Of a stretch of DNA of 64,000 nt, positions 16,560 to 23,583 are shown one piece after another; the stretch's first letter is position 1, and every line of letters starts with the position of its first letter. The stretch is from Terribacillus saccharophilus. Its GTDB lineage: Bacteria > Bacillota > Bacilli > Bacillales > Amphibacillaceae. The stretch lies in NCBI GenBank assembly GCA_900110015.1, contig FOCD01000005.1, forward strand, positions 1 to 64,000. The letters run 5' to 3'. The notes beneath the pieces were generated by a model, which had not been told where the DNA came from, made no database searches, and saw only the letters and a list, made by a program, of their open reading frames with translations. The position numbers were made by a program, and so were the translations under genes.

Positions 16560-16720
16560 TGTCAATTTTTTATTCTGTCTTACTGAATCTAGCTGTTTCC
16601 ATCTATACAGGATTATTCGCATATTCCCTTCATAAAGAAGGTAATAAAAAAGGGATGGTAGCTGTTATATGTTTGATCATCATCCTAATCACAAGTTCTA
16701 TCATACTTTACTTAACGTAA
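16559..16720 (+). CDS. Small membrane protein, candidate germination receptor D subunit
   Basis: A 53-residue reading frame starting MSIFYSVLLNLAVS, with its ATG overlapping the GerAC-type stop (TGATG). It has two hydrophobic segments (about 3-23 and 34-52) separated by a charged HKEGNKK turn. The frame closes at 16720, where the operon terminator begins, so it is the last gene of the ger operon. Small two-helix D proteins are known in several Bacillus germinant-receptor operons (for example gerKD) and modulate germination. Size, topology and position fit; homology was not tested. Too short for routine ORF calling. Confidence 0.75.
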   Translation: MSIFYSVLLNLAVSIYTGLFAYSLHKEGNKKGMVAVICLIIILITSSIILYLT

Positions 16721-16751
16721 AAACCCACAGCCTCCAGGCTGTGGGTTTTTA
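16720..16751 (+). terminator. Terminator of the ger operon
   Basis: AAAACCCACAGCCT and AGGCTGTGGGTTTT arms with a two-base loop, directly after the small D-like gene and followed by T bases. Confidence 0.93.
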
Positions 16752-16758
16752 ATCAAAG

Positions 16759-16831
16759 CGGCCCCGGCAAGATTCGAACTTGCGACACACGGTTTAGGAA
16801 ACCGATGCTCTATCCCCTGAGCTACGGAGCC
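16759..16831 (-). tRNA. tRNA-Arg (anticodon CCU)
   Basis: 73 bases fold as a cloverleaf on the minus strand: acceptor GGCTCCG/CGGGGCC, D stem GCTC/GAGC, anticodon loop TTCCTAA (CCT), T stem GCAAG/CTTGC with TTCGAAT loop. The CCA end is not encoded. It decodes AGG. A promoter with TATAAT (rc 16844-16849) and TTGCAA (rc 16866-16871) lies just upstream. Confidence 0.94.
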
Positions 16832-16981
16832 ACGACATACTATATTATAACTGAATCGATAAAGCTTGCAAAGTCTGTCGCTTTTTCCACTAGTTTCTTC
16901 CGACACTATATCGAAGCAAATGCCCTTCTATGGTAAACTATATTTATTTGCCATACAACGTTTGAGTTTGGAGGATACATC

Positions 16982-17623
16982 ATGCACGAGCTGCCCTTTA
17001 TTGCAGTGGAAGGCCCGATTGGTGTCGGAAAGACATCATTGGCTAAGAAAATTGCGGATCACTTTCAGTATGCGCTGCTGAAAGAGATTGTAGAAGAAAA
17101 TCCGTTTCTAGGTAAATTCTATGAGAATATCGAGGAATGGAGCTTTCAGCTGGAAATGTTCTTTTTGACGAACCGTTACAAACAGCTGAATGATATTCGT
17201 AAGGACTATCTTTCCCAGAATCAGCCGGTAGTCGCAGATTATCATATCGCAAAGAATATGATTTTTGCCCAGCGTACACTTGCTGAACCGGAGTTTGATA
17301 AATACAGCAAGATCTTCTCAATTCTGACAGAGGATATCGCGCTTCCTAATATGGTCATCTATTTGGACGCCAGTTTGGAAACATTGCTTGAACGGATCGA
17401 AATGCGTGACCGAAAAGCAGAACAGCATATCCAGCCGGAATATCTGAAACAATTGTCTGTTGATTACCAGACCTTTATGGATCGTTTCGAACAAGACAAT
17501 CCAGACATACCTGTACTTCGATTAAGTGGGGATGAGTTGGATTTTGTAAAGAACGAGCAGGATTGGAAGTATATTTGTGACAGGATCTCCTCTCACTTGG
17601 ATAAAGGAGTAACATCATCATGA
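16982..17623 (+). CDS. dgk: Deoxyguanosine kinase
   Basis: 213 residues of the deoxynucleoside kinase family, which phosphorylates salvaged deoxyguanosine with ATP. Walker A GPIGVGKT is at 11-18; the conserved EWSFQLEMFFL segment and a lid ERIEMRDRKAEQ follow. GGAGG precedes the ATG. It overlaps the second kinase gene by ATGA and forms a two-gene operon, as dgk-dck does in B. subtilis. Confidence 0.93.
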   Translation: MHELPFIAVEGPIGVGKTSLAKKIADHFQYALLKEIVEENPFLGKFYENIEEWSFQLEMFFLTNRYKQLNDIRKDYLSQNQPVVADYHIAKNMIFAQRTLAEPEFDKYSKIFSILTEDIALPNMVIYLDASLETLLERIEMRDRKAEQHIQPEYLKQLSVDYQTFMDRFEQDNPDIPVLRLSGDELDFVKNEQDWKYICDRISSHLDKGVTSS

Positions 17624-18303
17624 ATTTTAGAGAGAAATACCATATACCTGCGGACAGTGTGATTACCATTGCAGGTACAGTAGGTGTCGGAAAATCGACA
17701 ATGACGAATGCATTAGCAGAGGCTCTGGACTTCCGTACAAGCTTTGAGAAAGTGGACGGAAATCCTTACTTGGATAAATATTACGCTGACTTCGAACGCT
17801 GGAGTTTCCACCTTCAAGTCTACTTCCTAGCAGAACGCTTCAAGGAGCAAAAACGAATCTTCGAATACGGCGGCGGATTCATCCAAGACCGTTCTATTTA
17901 TGAAGATACAGGAATCTTTGCTAAAATGGCGTTTGAAGAAGGTAATATGTCCAAAGTAGATTATGAAACATATCGTTCTCTCTTTGATGCAATGGTTATG
18001 ACGCCTTACTTCCCTCATCCTGATTTATTGATCTACTTGGAAGGATCCTTCGATCATATCATCAGCCGCATTAAACAGCGCGGCCGGGAGATGGAACAGC
18101 AAACACCAATCAGTTATTGGGAAGAGATGTTCCACCGCTATGAGAAATGGATTAACGACTTTAATGCTTGTCCTGTGCTGCGAGTAAATATAGCTGACTA
18201 TGATTTATACAACCCGAATACATCAATTGAACCGATTTTAGAAAAGGTTGGCCATTTTATCGAGCATTCCCGTAAATGGACATCTCGTCAGCCTTCCAAA
18301 TAA
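17620..18303 (+). CDS. dck: Deoxyadenosine/deoxycytidine kinase
   Basis: 227 residues. Walker A GTVGVGKS at 19-26, the ERWSFHLQVYFLAERFKEQ helix, the substrate-site motif QDRSIYEDTGIF, and the lid RIKQRGREME. This matches B. subtilis Dck, which phosphorylates deoxyadenosine and deoxycytidine. Start and stop of dgk overlap (ATGA), so translation is coupled. A bidirectional terminator follows. Confidence 0.93.
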   Translation: MNFREKYHIPADSVITIAGTVGVGKSTMTNALAEALDFRTSFEKVDGNPYLDKYYADFERWSFHLQVYFLAERFKEQKRIFEYGGGFIQDRSIYEDTGIFAKMAFEEGNMSKVDYETYRSLFDAMVMTPYFPHPDLLIYLEGSFDHIISRIKQRGREMEQQTPISYWEEMFHRYEKWINDFNACPVLRVNIADYDLYNPNTSIEPILEKVGHFIEHSRKWTSRQPSK

Positions 18304-18331
18304 AAAAACCGCCCTCATAGGCGTTTTTTTT
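18302..18331. terminator. Bidirectional terminator between dck and proC
   Basis: CGCC...GGCG stem flanked by seven A bases on the left and eight T bases on the right. The two genes converge here; the hairpin includes the last bases of proC. Confidence 0.8.
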
Positions 18332-19151
18332 ATTTGCTGAATGCCTGTCCCATTTCTTTCGATCGGGCTGCAGCTGCTTTTACACATGCTTGAATGGCAG
18401 CTTTTACACCTTGTTCTTCGAGCACACTGATACCTGCTGCAGTCGTGCCGCCAGCACTGGTGATGTTTGCACGAAGCTGAGCTGGGGTTAGCTCTGACTG
18501 TTCCAGCATTCGTGCAGCTCCTTTGAAAGTCTGAATCAACAGTTGTTTGCCAACAGTCTCATCAAGACCGACTTGAGAGCTTGCTTCCTCCAACGCTTCC
18601 ATCATGTAATAAAGATAAGCAGGCCCGCTGCCTGAAATGGCAGTCACTGCATCCATATCCTCTTCATCTACCTCTACAGACTCTCCAACGGTCTTGAACA
18701 AACTGCTAACGACCTTCATATCCTCACTGCCTGCATGTACTCCTGGCGCAACAGCTGTCGCTGCCTCAAGAATCGTAGCGGACGTATTAGGCATCGCCCG
18801 AACTACCGGCTGATTGGACGGCAAATAGCTTTCCAGAAAAGAAGTGTGGATCCCAGCCAATATAGATACGACAATTTGTCCTGGCCCAAGCTTGGCTGCC
18901 TTCAAAGAAGTTAACGCTGCTTCGGCATCTTTCGGTTTCATCGATAAGATGATTACATCTGCATCTTTCAAGAGAGCTGTCTGATTCCGCGTAATTGTTA
19001 CTCCATATGCATCATGCAATTCTTGTAGCCTCGCATCATTAGCATGATTCGTCAGCCATATACCTTTCGCTGGGAGATGCTCTGCTGCGATTAATCCTTT
19101 AACGAGCGCTTCCGCCATTGCACCTGCACCTACAAATGCTATTTTCTTCAT
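18330..19151 (-). CDS. proC: Pyrroline-5-carboxylate reductase
   Basis: 273 residues; NAD(P)H-dependent last step of proline synthesis. The Rossmann start FVGAGAMAEAL (about 5-15) and the ProC signature near the C-terminus (SGPAYLYYMMEAL and TSAGGTTAAGI) are clear. GGAGG precedes the ATG. A near-consensus parS lies between its ribosome site and the tRNA terminator. proC is not at this place in B. subtilis. No proA/proB nearby. Confidence 0.95.
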   Translation of the reverse strand: MKKIAFVGAGAMAEALVKGLIAAEHLPAKGIWLTNHANDARLQELHDAYGVTITRNQTALLKDADVIILSMKPKDAEAALTSLKAAKLGPGQIVVSILAGIHTSFLESYLPSNQPVVRAMPNTSATILEAATAVAPGVHAGSEDMKVVSSLFKTVGESVEVDEEDMDAVTAISGSGPAYLYYMMEALEEASSQVGLDETVGKQLLIQTFKGAARMLEQSELTPAQLRANITSAGGTTAAGISVLEEQGVKAAIQACVKAAAARSKEMGQAFSK

Positions 19152-19160
19152 AAATGCCTC

Positions 19161-19176
19161 CGTTCCACGTGAAACA
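19161..19176. promoter_or_regulatory. parS site upstream of proC
   Basis: CGTTCCACGTGAAACA matches the ParB/Spo0J site TGTTNCACGTGAAACA at all but the first base. It is about 19-28 kb from the other parS sites, on the gyrase side of the origin. Confidence 0.8.
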
Positions 19177-19215
19177 AGTTTGTAGTATTATCTGATGCTT
19201 CTTTTCAGAAGTCAA

Positions 19216-19249
19216 TAAAAAAATCGTTACGGGTTAACCGTAACGATTT
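19216..19249 (-). terminator. Terminator after the tRNA-Ser gene
   Basis: ATCGTTACGG and CCGTAACGAT arms around GTTAA, with seven T bases following on the minus strand. Confidence 0.9.
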
Positions 19250-19279
19250 ATGTATTTTAATTTTATATGTTTGTAAAAA

Positions 19280-19372
19280 TGGAGGAGGAAGAGGGATTCG
19301 AACCCCCGCGAGCGATGAAGCCCCTGTCGGTTTTCAAGACCGATCCCTTCAGCCAAACTTGGGTATTCCTCC
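19280..19372 (-). tRNA. tRNA-Ser (anticodon UGA)
   Basis: A class II tRNA on the minus strand: acceptor GGAGGAA/TTCCTCC, anticodon stem TCGGT/ACCGA with loop CTTGAAA (TGA), a long variable arm (GGGC-TTCATC-GCTC) and T arm ending TTCGAATCCCTC. CCA is encoded. The discriminator base is U73 instead of the usual G73 of bacterial tRNA-Ser. It lies upstream of proC and downstream of serS as part of the ancestral serS-tRNA-Ser neighbourhood. Confidence 0.9.
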
Positions 19373-19433
19373 GTAAGACAAGTATTAATATATCATGTTG
19401 TATGACACATGTCAACAGAATATATAAAAAAAG

Positions 19434-19523
19434 TGAAGGAGGGGAAATTCGAACCTCCACGAGCCGTTAAACCCCTGTCGGTTTTCGAGACTTATCCCAT
19501 CCACCGGACTTGGATACCCCTCC
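19434..19523 (-). pseudogene. Decayed tRNA-Ser (anticodon CGA), probable pseudogene
   Basis: Ninety bases closely resembling the neighbouring tRNA-Ser. The acceptor GGAGGGG pairs with CTCCTTC only with two G-U pairs. The anticodon stem TAAGT/ACCGA has two mismatches (A-G, A-C) around loop CTCGAAA (CGA). The T stem GGAGG/TTCCC has an A-C mismatch and a G-U at the normally invariant 53-61 pair. CCA is absent. These faults suggest it no longer works, though it may still be transcribed with its neighbour. Confidence 0.65.
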
Positions 19524-19580
19524 ATACTTTTGTTACCAAAAGCTATTTCATCATATTTTTAATTTCATTCAAAATGCTAC

Positions 19581-20855
19581 TTAGCGAATTTCTGTCTTAC
19601 CGCCCATGTAAGGTACCAATACTTCTGGAACCTTCACAGAACCATCGGCCTGCTGATAGTTCTCTAAGATAGCAGCCACTGTACGGCCAAGTGCCAAACC
19701 AGATCCATTCAACGTATGAACAAATTCAGGCTTGCTCTTGTCATCGCGTCGGAAACGGATGCCAGCACGGCGGGCTTGGAAATCTTCGAAGTTGGATACA
19801 GAAGAAATTTCACGATACGTACCGCCGCTAGGTAGCCACACCTCGATATCATATGTTTTTGCAGATGAGAAACCAAGATCTCCTGTACATAGTGTAACTA
19901 CACGGTGTGGAAGATTAAGAAGCTGCAGGACTTTCTCTGCATGTCCTGTGATTTCTTCCAGTACGTTATAAGATTCTTCTGGCTTAACAAATTGTACAAG
20001 CTCTACTTTGTTGAATTGATGCTGACGAATCAAACCACGTGTGTCACGACCGGCAGATCCTGCTTCAGAACGGAAGGAAGCGCTGAATGCAGTGAATTTC
20101 TGCGGCAGCTGTTCATCTTTTAATATTTCTTCACGGTAATAGTTTGTTACAGGAACCTCAGCCGTCGGAACAAGGAAGTAATCCCAGCCCTCAACCTTGA
20201 AGGCATCTTCTTCAAACTTCGGCAGCTGACCAGTTCCAGTCATACTTGCTCTGTTCACCATATAAGGAGGCAGCATTTCCTGATAACCATGTTCATCAGC
20301 GTGAAGATCCATCATAAAGTTGATTAAAGCACGTTCCAGGCGAGCTCCCAATCCTGTGTAAAATACGAAACGGCTTCCTGTTACTTTCGCAGCACGTTCA
20401 AAATCGAGAATTCCTAGGTCAGCTGCAATATCCCAATGGGCTTTTTCCTCAAAGTCTTTCTGCTGCACTTCTCCCCATTTACGAGCTTCAACATTATCGT
20501 CCTCAGAATTACCTACAGGCACGCTGTCATGCGCAAGATTAGGGATAGAGAGCAATAGCGTATCCAGTTCAACCTCTACGTCACGCAGCTCCTCATCATT
20601 GGCTTTGATTTGATCGCCTACTTCGCGCATTTCTTTGATTTGAGCGTCAGCATCTTGCTTTTCTTTTTTAAGAACAGCAATTTGCTTGGAAGCCTCATTA
20701 CGTTTTGCTTTCATTTCCTCTGTTTCATTAATCAGCTTTCGGCGGCGATCATCTAAATCTCCAAATTTATCTAAGACAGTCAAATCTGCACCGAGATTGT
20801 TCAGCTTTTGTTTTACTTCTTCAAAATTTGAACGTAAATATTTTAAATCCAGCAT
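19581..20855 (-). CDS. serS: Seryl-tRNA synthetase
   Basis: 424 residues from the ATG after AAGGAGG; the frame opens nine codons further upstream. The N-terminal antiparallel coiled coil (about 25-105) binds the long arm of tRNA-Ser. Class II motifs follow: motif 2 [27 protein letters not shown]-type text and motif 3 [15 protein letters not shown] (about 385-400). It is preceded by a serine T-box leader and followed by the tRNA-Ser genes. Confidence 0.97.
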   Translation of the reverse strand: MLDLKYLRSNFEEVKQKLNNLGADLTVLDKFGDLDDRRRKLINETEEMKAKRNEASKQIAVLKKEKQDADAQIKEMREVGDQIKANDEELRDVEVELDTLLLSIPNLAHDSVPVGNSEDDNVEARKWGEVQQKDFEEKAHWDIAADLGILDFERAAKVTGSRFVFYTGLGARLERALINFMMDLHADEHGYQEMLPPYMVNRASMTGTGQLPKFEEDAFKVEGWDYFLVPTAEVPVTNYYREEILKDEQLPQKFTAFSASFRSEAGSAGRDTRGLIRQHQFNKVELVQFVKPEESYNVLEEITGHAEKVLQLLNLPHRVVTLCTGDLGFSSAKTYDIEVWLPSGGTYREISSVSNFEDFQARRAGIRFRRDDKSKPEFVHTLNGSGLALGRTVAAILENYQQADGSVKVPEVLVPYMGGKTEIR

Positions 20856-20880
20856 ATGTGCTTCCTCCTTTTTTTTAAAC

Positions 20881-21125
20881 AAAAAAACATCCCATCCCTA
20901 TAGAAAAGGGACGAGATGTTTCACCCGCGATACCACCCTGGTTGAAGACAAGAAGTCTTCCGGCTCGGCAAGGTAACGGTTTGTACCGGGTATGTTTCCA
21001 TACCATTCCAGGATGGATTCACTCACAGCGCTGCATCGATTTTCACCAGCCATCGACTCTCTTAAGCATGCTGTAAGTTACTAGTTCCTATCATCACGTT
21101 GTTGTTATTCTTCCTACAGAATAGC
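20881..21125 (-). promoter_or_regulatory. T-box riboswitch (serine) upstream of serS
   Basis: On the minus strand the T-box sequence GGGTGGTATCGCG is at 20927-20939 and is followed by a terminator hairpin (20886-20920) with a U tract. In stem I the apical GGCTGGTGAAAATC text and a specifier loop are seen; the codon there is TCC (rc 21015-21017) followed by the conserved A, giving serine. Uncharged tRNA-Ser should favour the antiterminator and switch serS on. The 5' boundary is approximate. Confidence 0.9.
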
Positions 21126-21196
21126 TAATTCCAGGTAAATATGCAAGTATGATATGCAATTCCAGCTCTAGCTTCTACATCCTTATAGGATTTTAT

Positions 21197-21234
21197 ACAA
21201 AAAAACCGGAGAAGACTGGGTCTTTTCCGGTTTT
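21197..21234. terminator. Terminator downstream of dacA
   Basis: AAAACCGGA(A/G)AAGAC-type arms (about 21201-21230) form a long stem with seven T bases on the minus strand. It separates dacA and the repeat element from the serS leader. Confidence 0.85.
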
Positions 21235-21249
21235 GTAAGTTCTGGTTCG

Positions 21250-21375
21250 ATGTTGTCTAGCTGCGAAAGCCAGGAACTAGAGTATAAGCAATGAATCCCT
21301 GCGTGGGGAAAAGCATCCCACTCCGGGCTCCCTTGCTTATCCTTACGTTCCTAAACGGCTTTCTCCGCTTTTCTT
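21250..21375. repeat. Interspersed palindromic repeat element
   Basis: An imperfect inverted repeat starting TTGTCTAGCTGCGAAAGCC and ending GGCTTTCTCCGCTTTTC, with inner arms TAAGCAA (about 21284) and TTGCTTA. It resembles the TGTCTAGCT...CGCTTTTC intergenic repeats scattered through many Bacillaceae genomes. It codes for nothing evident. Only one copy was noticed in this window. Confidence 0.6.
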
Positions 21376-21377
21376 AA

Positions 21378-22706
21378 TTAAAACCAGCTTTTAACTGTAT
21401 CAGATACGCTAGTGAAGATTCCTGCGAAGAAATCTCCGATTGCGCCTAGGGAGAGCATGAACCAGTTTGATTTTTCTACGTCTTCGGATGCTACAACGTC
21501 AACAGTATAGGAGCCGCCGTTGATGTTGCCTTGGTCATCTCCGTCATAGACGAGTGTCGCAGTTCCGACTTTGTCGCCTTTGTTCACTGGAGCAACCAGT
21601 TCACCATCTGCATCCAGCTTGTCCTTGTCGACTTTGTATTCCAAGTGGTATTTATCTTCTTCGCCATTCTTTACAGAAGTGGTAACTGCATTTTTTGTTG
21701 AGATGGCTACACTATCTTCTTTTCCTTTTGCAACTGGTACAGAAGCATGGTCCTTGATTTCTGTTCCTGCTTTGTAAAGTTCAGCTTGCTCGAATTGATT
21801 GAAGCCGTAATCAAGCAGTTTTGCTGTTTCCTGGAAGCGTGCTTCTTCACTAGCTGACTTCATGATAACAGTTATATAACGCTGTCCATCACGTTCAGCA
21901 GTACCTGTGAAGCAGTAGCCTGCTACGTCTGTATGACCTGTTTTCAAGCCATCCATGCCTTCATAGCCATATGCTTCTAAGTATCCAGGCATGTTTGGTA
22001 GCATCCAGTTCCAGTTCGTGATTTGTTTACCGTCGAAATCTGTTTGTGTAACGCTGGAAACCTCAAGTGCTTCTGGGTGATCCTTAATCAAGTTATAAGC
22101 CAGGATACCCGTAGACTTTGCAGTCATCAGGTTTTCGTCGTTAATGTTCGTTCCCTCTGCTCGGTTATCGCCTAAGTCAGAGTTGGAAAGACCGGATGAG
22201 TTAACGAATTTATAATCCTTCATTCCGATTTCTTCAGCTTTTTCATTCATCATCTTGACGAATTCTGTCTCACTGCCGCCGACAAGTTCTGCAAGTACTA
22301 TTGTTGCGGCGTTGTCGGAGTTAATAGCCATTCCATTATAAAGATCGCGAACCGTATAATCTTTGTTTTGCGTGAGTCCTGTACCGGAAAAATCCGTATT
22401 AGAGGAAATGCTGTACGCATAGTCGCTTACTTGTGTTGTCGTATCCCAGGAGATATCCCCTGCTGCAATTGCATCCAAGATGAGATATTCGGACATCATC
22501 TTTGTCATACTTGCTGGAGGTAAAGTGAGATCTGCCTGCTTCGCATATAATATTTCACCAGAGTTGGCGTCTATTAGAATTGCGGATTCCGCTTCAATAT
22601 CCAAGCCTTCCGCAGCTTGTGTGTCTAGTGGCTTCGCTAGAAAAGTGTTAAACGTAATCAGCATCGCGAGCAAACCGATCATCGATGCTTTAAAAAGATG
22701 TTTCAA
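21378..22706 (-). CDS. dacA: D-alanyl-D-alanine carboxypeptidase (PBP5)
   Basis: 442 residues from a TTG start; B. subtilis DacA has 443. An ATG 14 codons upstream lacks a ribosome site, whereas GGAGGT lies before the TTG. A signal peptide (about 1-31, cleavage after TQA-A) precedes the serine peptidase domain: SxxK at 66-69 (SMTK), SDN, and KTG (LKTGHTD). The beta-rich PBP5 C-terminal domain and an amphipathic tail follow. The enzyme trims pentapeptide side chains of peptidoglycan. pdxST, which lie next to dacA in B. subtilis, are missing here. Confidence 0.95.
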   Translation of the reverse strand: MKHLFKASMIGLLAMLITFNTFLAKPLDTQAAEGLDIEAESAILIDANSGEILYAKQADLTLPPASMTKMMSEYLILDAIAAGDISWDTTTQVSDYAYSISSNTDFSGTGLTQNKDYTVRDLYNGMAINSDNAATIVLAELVGGSETEFVKMMNEKAEEIGMKDYKFVNSSGLSNSDLGDNRAEGTNINDENLMTAKSTGILAYNLIKDHPEALEVSSVTQTDFDGKQITNWNWMLPNMPGYLEAYGYEGMDGLKTGHTDVAGYCFTGTAERDGQRYITVIMKSASEEARFQETAKLLDYGFNQFEQAELYKAGTEIKDHASVPVAKGKEDSVAISTKNAVTTSVKNGEEDKYHLEYKVDKDKLDADGELVAPVNKGDKVGTATLVYDGDDQGNINGGSYTVDVVASEDVEKSNWFMLSLGAIGDFFAGIFTSVSDTVKSWF

Positions 22707-22813
22707 AGTCTTCCTACCTCCACAAAAAATAGAATCGTTACTGTGCATCCCCGCTATTTTACCATAGACGATAGGCAGAGGGGAACGTACTTTGTACCGA
22801 TTCTACATTTTGT

Positions 22814-23494
22814 TCACAGGTCTGGAAGACACCAGTCAATTGGCTTCAATCCATTATTTTCTAATATCTCGTTTGTCTTGGAAAATGGCTTGCTGCCAAA
22901 GAATCCGCGCCTTGCTGATAAAGGACTTGGATGGACAGAAGTAAGTGTATAGTGCTTCTCCGTATCAATCAGCTTTTGCTTTTCTTGCGCATGCTTTCCC
23001 CAAAGAATGAATACAACAGGATCTCGCTTCTCATTCAATGATTCAATGACACGGTCCGTGAAGTGCTCCCAGCCTTTACCTCGGTGAGATGCTGCCTGAT
23101 GAGCTTCTACAGTCAAAGCTGTATTCAAAAGCAGCACACCTTGTTCAGCCCATCGCTTCAAATAACCATGTGTCGGAATCGGGCAGCCAATATCATCTGC
23201 CAGCTCTTTGTAGATATTGACTAGTGATCTAGGAATAGCCACCTCAGGCTGCACCGAAAAACTAAGACCATGTGCCTGATTTGGTCCATGATATGGATCT
23301 TGTCCTAATATGACCACCTTAGTATTCGCAAAAGATGTTACTTGCAATGCTTCGTAAATGTGGTGCATCTCTGGATAGATTGTCTGTTCCTGATATGCTT
23401 CCTTCAAAAAGCTTCGCAGTTTTTTGTAATAGTCTTTGTCGAATTCTTCATGCAGGATATCCTGCCAATCATTATCAATTAATTGTTTAGCCAT
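22814..23494 (-). CDS. ung: Uracil-DNA glycosylase (family 1)
   Basis: 226 residues from the ATG after GGAGGTGGAG; the frame extends seven codons upstream over the ribosome site. The catalytic GQDPYHG (64-70, Asp66) and the C-terminal [11 protein letters not shown] motif are intact. It removes uracil from DNA to start base excision repair. Length equals the family norm. It is monocistronic between the TRAP operon and dacA. Confidence 0.97.
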   Translation of the reverse strand: MAKQLIDNDWQDILHEEFDKDYYKKLRSFLKEAYQEQTIYPEMHHIYEALQVTSFANTKVVILGQDPYHGPNQAHGLSFSVQPEVAIPRSLVNIYKELADDIGCPIPTHGYLKRWAEQGVLLLNTALTVEAHQAASHRGKGWEHFTDRVIESLNEKRDPVVFILWGKHAQEKQKLIDTEKHYTLTSVHPSPLSARRGFFGSKPFSKTNEILENNGLKPIDWCLPDL

Positions 23495-23546
23495 ACTACT
23501 CCACCTCCAGGACATTGTATCAGACCTATACCCGTTATGAATAACG

Positions 23547-23579
23547 AAAAAAAGCCACCCTTATGATAAGGGCAGCTTC
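23547..23579 (-). terminator. Terminator of the TRAP transporter operon
   Basis: AGC-CACCCTTAT and ATAAGGGCAGCT arms (with a G-U pair) followed by seven T bases on the minus strand, five bases after the permease stop. Confidence 0.88.
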
Positions 23580-23583
23580 TAAA

